Of a stretch of DNA of 7,651 nucleotides, positions 1-6,427 are shown in pieces. Position numbers and translations under genes: made by a program. The notes beneath the pieces were generated by a model. The model ran no database searches. It was not told the DNA's origin and saw only the letters and a program-made list of their open reading frames with translations. The DNA lies in assembly GCA_008501785.1 (NCBI GenBank), contig QQUD01000558.1:1-7651 (forward strand), given 5' to 3'. This DNA is from Chloroflexota bacterium. Lineage in GTDB: Bacteria; Chloroflexota; Anaerolineae; Promineifilales; Promineifilaceae. The first letter of the stretch is position 1. Every line of letters begins with the position of its first letter.

Positions 1-1493
1 CGACGTTGAAGGAGATTTTGCCGGGGTATACGGCCGTTACCGGAAACCCCGCCGTGCCACCCAAATGGAGCTTTGGCCTCTGGATGGCCCGCATCAGCTA
101 CAGCACCCAAAAGCAAGTCGAAAAAGTTGCTGCTGACCTACGCAAGCACCAAATTCCCTGTGACGTGATCCACATCGACACAGATTGGTACGAAAACGAC
201 TGGGAGTGTGACCTTAAATTCGGCAAATCCAAATTCCCTAATCCGTCCGATCTCATGACTGAACTTCGTGAGCAAGGATTCCGCGTCAGCCTGTGGCAGT
301 GGCCGAACATGATGCTCACCTCTCCGATGTACAAAGAAGGGCGCGAGGGAGGCTATCTCGTCAAAAAGGCGAACGGCGAACCTTATCATTTCACCGGTTT
401 TGGCCCAGATGCTGGCATGCTCGACTACTCGAACCCAGAAACTGTTGCATGGGTTAAAGAAAAATTCCGAGACTTGTTCCGGCAAGGTGTGGCGGCAATC
501 AAAACGGACTTCGGCGAAGGCTTACCACCCGATGGCGTGTATCACAGCGTTCCCGGCGAATCGATGCACAATCTGTATCCACTGCTCTACAACGAAGCCG
601 TGTTTGGCGTCACCGAGGAGATGGTGGGTGAAAGTAAAGGCATTGTCTGGTCACGCTCAGCCTGGGCAGGATCACAGCGGTATCCGGTACATTGGTCTGG
701 TGATGGGGTGGCGCGATACGAAGATTTAGCCTGTGTGCTGCGTGCGGCATTGAGCTTTGGTTTAAGTGGCTTTCCTTTTTACAGCCACGACATCGGCGGC
801 TTTTCCGGCGTACCCAGCCCCGAGCTTTACGTCCGTTGGGCGCAGCTCGGCATGTTTGGCTCACACGTGCGCTGCCACGGCGCACCACCGCGTGAACCAT
901 GGGCATATGGCGCAGAAGCCGAACGCATCTTCCGCCAATACGACGATCTGCGCTACCGGTTGATGCCTTACATTTACAGCGAAGCTGTTAAATGTGGCTA
1001 CACCAGCTTGCCCATGATGCGCCCGCTTGTTCTCGACTATCAAGACGATCCAAACACCTATACAATCGATGATCAATTCTTGTTTGGCAGCAGTTTGCTA
1101 GTCGCACCCATATTGGACGAAACAAACCAACGTCGCGTCTACTTGCCCGAAGGTGAATGGGTCAATTTTTGGTCCAAGGAAATTCTGTCCGGTGGAAAAT
1201 GGCTAACCGCTGATGCACCACTAGACATCATGCCACTCTACGTAAAAGCTGGCACGATTTTGCCGTTGGGTCCGAAGATGCAGTATGTGGATGAACGGCC
1301 GTTAGATCCGCTCACCCTCGAAATCCACGCACCCGCCGCCACCGGCCAGCTCACCATTCACGACGAAGACCGCCCCGACATCGAAGTCTCTTACCGGCGC
1401 GAAGGCGACAAGCTGCATGTCGATGTCAGCGACACGCCCGGGCAGGTCAATGTGGTGGTGGTTGGTGAAGCATTGCAGGTTTTTGTGAGCTGA
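1..1493 (+). CDS. yicI: GH31 alpha-xylosidase (YicI-like), 5'-truncated by the window edge
   Basis: Retaining glycoside hydrolase of family GH31, expected to release alpha-linked xylose from the non-reducing ends of xyloglucan oligosaccharides or isoprimeverose-like sugars. Numbering from the TTG codon at 6, the catalytic barrel opens at about residue 21 (WSFGLWMARISY). The nucleophile motif KTDFGE is at 166-171 (Asp168), and the acid/base motif HWSGD is at 229-233 (Asp233), followed by the conserved GLSGFPFYSHDIGGF (252-266). The nucleophile to acid/base spacing of 65 residues agrees with E. coli YicI (D416/D482). The KTDFGE form is typical of alpha-xylosidases rather than alpha-glucosidases. 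The C-terminal beta-sandwich domains follow from about residue 345. The frame is open to the left edge, so TTG at 6 is not the real start. By alignment with YicI (772 aa), roughly 250 N-terminal residues are missing. A 93-nt gap separates it from metVF. Family is sure; xylosidase specificity is likely, not proven. Confidence 0.93.
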   Translation, partial: TLKEILPGYTAVTGNPAVPPKWSFGLWMARISYSTQKQVEKVAADLRKHQIPCDVIHIDTDWYENDWECDLKFGKSKFPNPSDLMTELREQGFRVSLWQWPNMMLTSPMYKEGREGGYLVKKANGEPYHFTGFGPDAGMLDYSNPETVAWVKEKFRDLFRQGVAAIKTDFGEGLPPDGVYHSVPGESMHNLYPLLYNEAVFGVTEEMVGESKGIVWSRSAWAGSQRYPVHWSGDGVARYEDLACVLRAALSFGLSGFPFYSHDIGGFSGVPSPELYVRWAQLGMFGSHVRCHGAPPREPWAYGAEAERIFRQYDDLRYRLMPYIYSEAVKCGYTSLPMMRPLVLDYQDDPNTYTIDDQFLFGSSLLVAPILDETNQRRVYLPEGEWVNFWSKEILSGGKWLTADAPLDIMPLYVKAGTILPLGPKMQYVDERPLDPLTLEIHAPAATGQLTIHDEDRPDIEVSYRREGDKLHVDVSDTPGQVNVVVVGEALQVFVS

Positions 1494-1586
1494 TCAAATC
1501 AACATTTTCAATTTTACATATGGCTGCAGAAAGGCTGCATGTTTGTTCTCAAACTTGATGTCTTCTGATGCCGAGGAGAGTCAACA

Positions 1587-2999
1587 ATGTCAACTCTTTC
1601 GAATCTCGGTAAGAAGCTAGACGAAAAGTTTCCTCGTCTTCTCACCAGTTTGGGTCGTGTGCTTTCACCTGTTGAAGCTGTGGTAAAGAAACCCGTATTC
1701 GGCTGCCACATGTGCGGTCAATGCGTCCTCCACTCCACAGGTATGACGTGCCCCATGGAATGCCCCAAAAATTTACGCAACGGACCCTGTGGCGGCGTCG
1801 GCATGGACGGCAGCTGCGAAGTAGACCGCAGCATGACCTGCGTCTGGTTCAATGCTGTTAATCGTTCTGATAAATTCCCTTGGCCCCAAGAAATCTATCA
1901 ACGCAATCCGGCGGTCGATTGGTCCTTGCAAGGCTCATCCTCCTGGATAAACGCGATCACCGGACGCGATCACCATGCCCGCACTGGCCCTCAATGGCAG
2001 CAAGTCGAATTCTTCGGCGTCAACGAAAAGCCGATGTACACGGGCAGCCGTCTTGAACGTCTCATGCGGGCTGGCGAATTTGTGGTCACTTGCGAAGTAA
2101 ATCCCCGTGACACAGCCGATGGCACCGAATTGATTGAATATGCCAAAACATTGGAAGGTATCATCGATGCCGTCCACGTCAGCGACAACTTTCTGGCACA
2201 GCCGCACATGTCCGGCACAGTGGCCGCCTGCATGATTGAGCAAATGACCAATCTGGAAACAGTGCTGCACCTGACGTGCCGAGACCGCAACCGACTGCAA
2301 TTGCAGGCAGACTTGCTTGGCGCACATGCGATGGGCGTGCGCAACGTGCTTTGCCTCACCGGCGACCATCCCAAATTAGGCGACCACAAAGAAGCCAAAC
2401 CCGTCTTTGATCTCGATTCAATCACATTTATTGACCTCGTGCGCAAAATGCGCGACGAAGGCACCTTTGACAGTGGTCGTGAAATCATCATACCACCTAA
2501 ATTCCTGATTGGTGGTGCGATTGCGATTACGGCTCCACCGCTTGAATTCAGACCTCACCGCATGGCGAAGAAAATGGCAGCCGGTGTCAACTTCTTCACC
2601 TCGCAGCTCGTGTTTGACATGTCCTTACTCGAAAGCTTCATGAAACGCGTTCACGAGCTAGGCATCATTCAAAACACCCATCTGCTGATTGGTGTCGGTG
2701 CGCTGCCCGGACCAGGCACTGCCAAAGCCATTAACAAACACACACCAGGCGTTGTTATTCCAGAGTCGATCATCAAACGACTGGAAGGCGTGTCTAAAAA
2801 AGACCGGCGCAAGGAAGGGGTCAAAATAGTTGCTGAGCAAATTCAACAGCTTAAAGAAATGCCCGGAATTGCTGGGGTGGACCTGATGGATATGGTGCCG
2901 GATTCCTGGTTCCCAACCCCAGAAATTGTTGAACTGGCTGGCTTAGAAGATCGGCCGGAGCCACATGCAACAGCTCATCAATCAGATCCCAACCAATAA
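1587..2999 (+). CDS. metF: MetV-MetF fusion: methylenetetrahydrofolate reductase with N-terminal Cys-rich domain
   Basis: Predicted cytoplasmic flavoenzyme interconverting 5,10-methylene-THF and 5-methyl-THF. Residues 1 to about 110 form a MetV-like domain (the family called 'MTHFR C-terminal') with eight cysteines: C40, C43, C46, C55, C59, C68, C77 and C85, including CxxCxxC and the block NGPCGG (65-70). These could bind zinc or an Fe-S cluster. Residues from about 150 to 455 form the MetF TIM barrel, with TCEVNPRD (168-175) at the active-site Glu position and LTGDHP (257-262) matching the MetF LxGD signature. In acetogens MetV and MetF are separate subunits; here they are one 470-aa chain, with MetV first. 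The ATG at 1587 follows a strong ribosome site, GAGGAGAG at 1573-1580. The stop is 4 nt before the UroD-like gene, which suggests one transcript. The electron donor (NADH, ferredoxin or a partner protein) cannot be told from sequence. Confidence 0.9.
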   Translation: MSTLSNLGKKLDEKFPRLLTSLGRVLSPVEAVVKKPVFGCHMCGQCVLHSTGMTCPMECPKNLRNGPCGGVGMDGSCEVDRSMTCVWFNAVNRSDKFPWPQEIYQRNPAVDWSLQGSSSWINAITGRDHHARTGPQWQQVEFFGVNEKPMYTGSRLERLMRAGEFVVTCEVNPRDTADGTELIEYAKTLEGIIDAVHVSDNFLAQPHMSGTVAACMIEQMTNLETVLHLTCRDRNRLQLQADLLGAHAMGVRNVLCLTGDHPKLGDHKEAKPVFDLDSITFIDLVRKMRDEGTFDSGREIIIPPKFLIGGAIAITAPPLEFRPHRMAKKMAAGVNFFTSQLVFDMSLLESFMKRVHELGIIQNTHLLIGVGALPGPGTAKAINKHTPGVVIPESIIKRLEGVSKKDRRKEGVKIVAEQIQQLKEMPGIAGVDLMDMVPDSWFPTPEIVELAGLEDRPEPHATAHQSDPNQ

Positions 3000-3003
3000 A
3001 AAA

Positions 3004-4173
3004 ATGAACAGCAAAGAACGAGTCACACGAGCATTTGCCCATAAGGAGCCGGATCGGGTTCCCATTTTTGAATTAACGATTGATAATCCGACGGCTAAAC
3101 ATGTGCTGGGGCGTGATAATTTGTGTGGATTTGGCGGGATGGTGCGTGGGGCGCGGCAGAATGAGGCTTTGGGAAACGGCCGTATTCACCAATACCACCA
3201 ACAGCGCATCGCCGACGAGATCGAACTCTGGCAAACACTCGATCTCGACGTCTACCCAAACGCCTATCCCGTACTCAAAAATCCGCTAGTTCCTGAGCAA
3301 ATCGACGAACACACATGGCGCTTCACCGACCCAGCAACCGGGCAATGGGGCATCTCGCGCTACAGTCCCGCCAGCGACACCTACGACCAGATCGACTCCT
3401 CGATTCGACAAGATGGGCTAGACGCACTGCGCATCCAAACCGAAGCGATGGAAGCCGCCACGCCATCCCTTGATGATTGGGACTTTACCCCGGTAAAAAC
3501 ATTCGTGTGCGAACTGGGGCAGGATCGCTTCGTGATGGGCGCAGCCGATGTCGAAATCGGCTCCACCTGGGATTGGGCCGAACATTTTTTGATGGGCTTG
3601 CTGCTCGATCCTGAGTTGATTCACCGTTACCTGGATGCACGATTGCGCATCACGCTCATGCTGCTCGAAGAAACGCTCAAACTGGGTGTCGATGGCATTC
3701 ACGGCGGCTACGATTGGGCATCGGCGCGTGGCCCCATGTTTTCGCCCAAACATTTTGACACTTTCGTCTTTCCACGTTTAAAGCAAATTGCTGATCTCTG
3801 TCATCAATATGGCGTGCCCTACGTCAAACACACCGACGGCAATGTCAATAAACTGCTCGACGGAATGATTGCGGCTGGCGTGGACGGCTTTCAAGCAATC
3901 GAACCACGGGCCAACATGGATATTGCCCAAATTAAACAAACCCACGGCGACAAGCTAACGCTGATTGGCAATGTGGATTGCTCAACTGTGTTGGTTGATG
4001 GTCCGGTTGCGGCAGTAAAAGCGCAAACTGAGCAGGTCATTCGCGCCGCAGCACCGGGCGGCGGATTCATCCTTTCCACCAGCAATTCTGTGCATCCAGG
4101 CGTCAAACCAGACTATTACTTAGCCATGCTGGAAACAGCGCGAGCAGTAGGAATATATCCAATTGAGCCATGA
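3004..4173 (+). CDS. UroD-superfamily protein, probable corrinoid-linked methyltransferase (not HemE)
   Basis: A 389-aa member of the uroporphyrinogen decarboxylase superfamily, which also contains cobamide-dependent methyltransferases. The N-terminus MNSKERVTRAFAHKEPDRVP is the usual opening of the UroD-like methyltransferase branch and supports ATG 3004 over the in-frame ATG at 2965, which would overlap metVF by 35 nt. The haem-pathway signature (PxWxMRQAGR) is absent, so it is unlikely to make coproporphyrinogen. Other landmarks are GVDGIHGGYDW (228-238), YVKHTDGN (273-280), GNVDC (322-326) and STSNSVHPGVKPDYY (358-372). MtaA/MtbA enzymes hold zinc with HxC plus a later Cys. Here the first site reads His276-x-Asp278 and the later position is Ser-rich, so metal binding must differ or be absent. 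No clear Shine-Dalgarno precedes 3004; the 4-nt gap suggests translational coupling to metVF. A demethylase or methyltransferase role feeding one-carbon metabolism is inferred from context. Confidence 0.82.
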   Translation: MNSKERVTRAFAHKEPDRVPIFELTIDNPTAKHVLGRDNLCGFGGMVRGARQNEALGNGRIHQYHQQRIADEIELWQTLDLDVYPNAYPVLKNPLVPEQIDEHTWRFTDPATGQWGISRYSPASDTYDQIDSSIRQDGLDALRIQTEAMEAATPSLDDWDFTPVKTFVCELGQDRFVMGAADVEIGSTWDWAEHFLMGLLLDPELIHRYLDARLRITLMLLEETLKLGVDGIHGGYDWASARGPMFSPKHFDTFVFPRLKQIADLCHQYGVPYVKHTDGNVNKLLDGMIAAGVDGFQAIEPRANMDIAQIKQTHGDKLTLIGNVDCSTVLVDGPVAAVKAQTEQVIRAAAPGGGFILSTSNSVHPGVKPDYYLAMLETARAVGIYPIEP

Positions 4174-4181
4174 AAGGAGTA

Positions 4182-4266
4182 GAGGCTTTAGCCGGGTTGT
4201 GTGAGGACGTTCCAGCTAAAGCTTCCACCCCAAGTGTAAAAGGGTGGGAGAAGAGGGAGTTTTTTT
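4182..4266 (+). terminator. Two stem-loops and a T-run after the UroD-like gene; possible terminator or REP-like repeat
   Basis: The first inverted repeat pairs 4182-4192 (GAGGCTTTAGC) with 4215-4225 (GCTAAAGCTTC): 11 pairs with one G-U and a 22-nt loop. The second pairs 4222-4230 (CTTCCACCC) with 4242-4250 (GGGTGGGAG): 9 pairs with one G-T wobble and an 11-nt loop. The outer ends share 4222-4225, so both can form only if one is trimmed. Seven T's follow at 4260-4266, but 9 nt beyond the second stem, which is wide for a standard intrinsic terminator. The position, between the metVF/UroD pair and the E1 genes, fits an end of transcript. A dispersed palindromic repeat is the main alternative. 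Confidence 0.45.
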
Positions 4267-4277
4267 GAAGAAGATTG

Positions 4278-4307
4278 GGACGCAGATGAACGCAGATGAA
4301 CGCAGAT
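4278..4307. repeat. Three tandem copies of a 10-bp unit upstream of the E1 alpha gene
   Basis: The unit GAACGCAGAT occurs at 4288-4297 and 4298-4307, with a one-mismatch copy (GGACGCAGAT) at 4278-4287. The period is about one helical turn. It lies 42 nt before the E1 alpha start codon, so it could be a stacked protein-binding site or a leftover of a dispersed intergenic repeat. The sequence alone does not decide. Confidence 0.8.
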
Positions 4308-4336
4308 ATTTTTTGATTCTTTCGCGTCCTGTTTCT

Positions 4337-4342
4337 AAAGGA
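4337..4342 (+). promoter_or_regulatory. Ribosome binding site fixing the E1 alpha start
   Basis: AAAGGA lies 7 nt before ATG 4350. A TTG one codon upstream (4347) is in frame but gives worse spacing and is a rarer start, so ATG 4350 is preferred. Confidence 0.7.
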
Positions 4343-4349
4343 TAAATTG

Positions 4350-5342
4350 ATGAGTTTAGATAATTATGCAAAAGAACAGCTTCTGGATTTTTATCGGCAA
4401 ATGGTGAAGGTGCGGGAGTTTGAGCTGCGGGCGATTAATGAGCGGCGAGCGGGGTTGATTCCTGGCTTTATTCATTCGTGTGTAGGGCAGGAGGCAACGG
4501 CCGTTGGCGCTTGTGCGGCGCTGAATCAAAATGATGTGATTACAAGTACGCACCGGGGTCATGGGCATTTGGTGGCTAAAGGTGGTGAACCGAAGTACAT
4601 GATGGCCGAGTTGGCGGCGCGCAGCACCGGTTACTGCGGTGGCAAGGGCGGCAGTCTGCACATGACGGACTTTGACCTGGGCATTTTGGGGGCCAATGGC
4701 ATTGTGGCTGGCGGGATTCCGATGGCGGTGGGGGCGGCGTTGGCGTTTCAGATGCGCGGCGAAAGTCGGGTGGCAATGTCCTTTTTTGGGGATGGTGCGG
4801 TGAACGAAGGTGCATTTCATGAAGCAGCCAATCTGGCTGGTTTGTGGAAGCTGCCGATTATCTTTTTCTGCGAAAACAATTTGTATGGTGAAGGGACGCC
4901 ACAAGACAAGCAGGCTCCGGTGAAAGATTTGTCGCGGCGGGCTGAGGGGTACAACTTCCCCGGTGTGATTGTGGATGGGAACGATGTGGTGGCGGTGTTT
5001 GAGGCAACACAAACGGCCGTTTCCCGCGCCCGTGCTGGTGAAGGCCCCACCTTTATCGAAGGCAAAACTTACCGGTATCGCGGCCATTACGAGGGCGATC
5101 CGATGATCTATCGCAGCCCAGATGAGTTGAAAGCGTGGCGCGAAAAAGACCCGATTGCCAGTTTTCGGAATCGGCTGCTGGGCGAGGATGTGGTTGGTGA
5201 AGGGAAGATAACGGCCGTTAACCAAGAAATCCAAACCTTACTAGACGAAGCCGTCGAATTCGCCGCCAACAGTCCCGAACCAGCTCCGGAAACGGCGATG
5301 GCAGGGGTTTATGGGGATACGCATGGAGGGCGCGTTTTTTAA
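4350..5342 (+). CDS. Thiamine-diphosphate dehydrogenase E1 component, alpha subunit (acetoin/pyruvate dehydrogenase type)
   Basis: The alpha subunit of an alpha2beta2 E1 that decarboxylates a 2-oxoacid (pyruvate or branched chain) or cleaves acetoin, using thiamine diphosphate and Mg2+. The 330-aa length matches AcoA-type and short PdhA-type subunits. The thiamine-diphosphate motif runs from GDG (147-149) to ENN (175-177) in GDGAVNEGAFHEAANLAGLW...CENNLYG. THRGHGH (67-73) is the conserved histidine loop near the cofactor, GKGGSLHM (98-105) and NGIVAGGIPMAVGAA (116-130) are typical family blocks, and YRYRGHYEGD (241-250) is the later conserved loop. The beta subunit follows after 51 nt. Acetoin dehydrogenase is the closest impression from memory of the family, but pyruvate or branched-chain oxoacid dehydrogenase cannot be excluded. 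Three copies of the ACGGCCGT palindrome fall inside this gene. Its codons are strongly G-ending compared with the C-ending codons of metVF. Confidence 0.92.
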   Translation: MSLDNYAKEQLLDFYRQMVKVREFELRAINERRAGLIPGFIHSCVGQEATAVGACAALNQNDVITSTHRGHGHLVAKGGEPKYMMAELAARSTGYCGGKGGSLHMTDFDLGILGANGIVAGGIPMAVGAALAFQMRGESRVAMSFFGDGAVNEGAFHEAANLAGLWKLPIIFFCENNLYGEGTPQDKQAPVKDLSRRAEGYNFPGVIVDGNDVVAVFEATQTAVSRARAGEGPTFIEGKTYRYRGHYEGDPMIYRSPDELKAWREKDPIASFRNRLLGEDVVGEGKITAVNQEIQTLLDEAVEFAANSPEPAPETAMAGVYGDTHGGRVF

Positions 5343-5380
5343 TTGTCAATTGCTAATTGTTAATTGTCAATTGTCAATTA
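5341..5380. repeat. 7-bp tandem repeat filling the spacer between E1 alpha and E1 beta
   Basis: Five units of AATTGYY stand head to tail: AATTGTC, AATTGCT, AATTGTT, AATTGTC, AATTGTC, then a partial AATTA, with strict 7-nt periodicity. It begins on the last two bases of the E1 alpha stop codon and ends 13 nt before the E1 beta ATG. It is very A+T-rich compared with the flanking genes. Each unit junction contains TTGTCA-like hexamers that resemble a -35 box, but no -10 box at proper spacing is convincing. Confidence 0.92.
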
Positions 5381-5393
5381 AAACGGAATTCTT

Positions 5394-6377
5394 ATGAGAA
5401 CTATCAATTTTAGCGAAGCAATTAATGAAGCGATGGCCGAAGAGATGCGGAAGGATGATTCTGTGTTTCTGATTGGTGAAGATGTGGGTTTGTTTGGTGG
5501 CGTGTTTGGCGTGTCGGCGGGGCTTTTTGATGAGTTTGGCGAGAAGCGGGTGCGCGATACGCCGATTTCTGAGATTGCCATCATTGGTGGTGGCTTGGGG
5601 GCGGCGTTGATGGGAATGCGTCCGATTGCAGAAATTATGTTTGCCGATTTTGTGGCGTGTGCGATGGATCAGGTGGTCAATCAGGCGGCGAAAGCGCGGT
5701 ACATGAGCGGTGGCAAGGCGAACGTGCCGCTGACGATGCGGATTGTGAACGGCGCTCCCGGTTCGGCGGCGGCGCAGCATTCACAAAGCCCGGAAGCTTG
5801 GTTTATGAATGTGCCAGGGTTGAAAATTGCGATTCCGGCGACGCCTTATGACGCGAAGGGGCTGTTGAAAACGGCCGTTCGTGGTGAAGACCCGGTGCTA
5901 TTTTTTGAACACAAAATGCTGTATTCGGTGAATGGTGAGGTGCCTGAGGAAGATTACACGGTTCCCTTTGGCGAGGCAGTTGTGCGGCGTGAAGGAAAAG
6001 ACGTGACGATTATTGCGATTGGTGGGGTGCTGCCGAATGTGATAACGGCCGTTGACCAACTCGCCGCCGATGGCATTGATGCCGAAGTGATTGATCCGCG
6101 CACGCTGGTTCCGTTTGACACGGAAACTGTTATTGAATCGGTGAAGAAGACGAACCGGGTGGTGATTGTGCATGAGGCGCATAAACGAGCTGGCCCTGGG
6201 GCAGAAATTGCGGCGATGCTGGCAGAGCAGGCGATTGGTTATCTGGATGCGCCGATTGTGCGGGTGGCAACGAAGAATGTGCCGTTCCCTTACCACCCAG
6301 CCCTGGAACAGTTTATTTTGCCGACGGTGGATGATGTGGTAACGGCCGTTTCTGGCATCGTTAAGTACAAATTGTAA
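5394..6377 (+). CDS. Thiamine-diphosphate dehydrogenase E1 component, beta subunit (acetoin/pyruvate dehydrogenase type)
   Basis: The beta partner of the preceding E1 alpha; the 327-aa length is normal for PdhB/AcoB. The transketolase-like pyrimidine domain comes first, with GEDVG (28-32) and DTPISE (55-60), where Glu60 is the conserved glutamate that activates the cofactor aminopyrimidine ring. GAPGSAAAQHSQSPEAWF (120-137) carries the conserved His129 of the E1 beta active site. The C-terminal transketolase domain holds EVIDPRTLVPFD and VVIVHEAHKRAGPGAEIAA. The start ATG 5394 has only a weak purine stretch (CGGAA) upstream. Lipoyl acyltransferase (E2) and dihydrolipoyl dehydrogenase (E3) genes would usually follow in such operons. 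Here an SDR follows instead, so E2/E3 must be elsewhere or the complex is unusual. Three ACGGCCGT palindromes lie in the gene, each encoding Thr-Ala-Val. Confidence 0.92.
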   Translation: MRTINFSEAINEAMAEEMRKDDSVFLIGEDVGLFGGVFGVSAGLFDEFGEKRVRDTPISEIAIIGGGLGAALMGMRPIAEIMFADFVACAMDQVVNQAAKARYMSGGKANVPLTMRIVNGAPGSAAAQHSQSPEAWFMNVPGLKIAIPATPYDAKGLLKTAVRGEDPVLFFEHKMLYSVNGEVPEEDYTVPFGEAVVRREGKDVTIIAIGGVLPNVITAVDQLAADGIDAEVIDPRTLVPFDTETVIESVKKTNRVVIVHEAHKRAGPGAEIAAMLAEQAIGYLDAPIVRVATKNVPFPYHPALEQFILPTVDDVVTAVSGIVKYKL

Positions 6378-6427
6378 GAAGGAACACAGAGTCACGGAGA
6401 ATGCACCGGGAAGTGGTAAGTGGTGAA

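Noticed and set aside
6..8. TTG at position 6 as the real start of the GH31 gene
   Set aside because: The frame is open to the left edge, and the protein would lack the whole N-terminal domain that GH31 alpha-xylosidases carry.
1494..1586. Weak hairpins (TGCAG/CTGCA and GTTTG/CAAAC) in the GH31-metVF spacer
   Set aside because: Stems are only 5 bp without a T-run, so neither a terminator nor a riboswitch can be supported.
1935..2491. Two overlapping minus-strand open frames opposite metVF
   Set aside because: Both overlap conserved MetF coding sequence, show no domain, and arise from the codon pattern of the + strand gene.
2965..3003. Earlier in-frame ATG for the UroD-like gene
   Set aside because: It would overlap metVF by 35 nt and add 13 residues not typical of the family, whereas MNSKERVTRA from 3004 matches the usual N-terminus.
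3004..4173. Annotation as uroporphyrinogen decarboxylase HemE
   Set aside because: The HemE substrate signature at the N-terminus is missing, and the HTDGN block and one-carbon neighbour point to the methyltransferase-like branch.
4356..5234. Long open frame of 292 codons on the minus strand opposite E1 alpha
   Set aside because: It is the mirror of a well-supported gene with clear family motifs. Its translation is rich in His, Arg and Pro with no recognisable domain, as expected for antisense of G-ending codons.
6401..6427. Earlier in-frame ATG for the SDR
   Set aside because: The nine extra residues fall before the normal SDR N-terminus, and the GGAG before it is too close (1 nt). The flanking ACACAGAG/CACGGAG text looks like a degenerate intergenic repeat, although no second copy in the window proves that.
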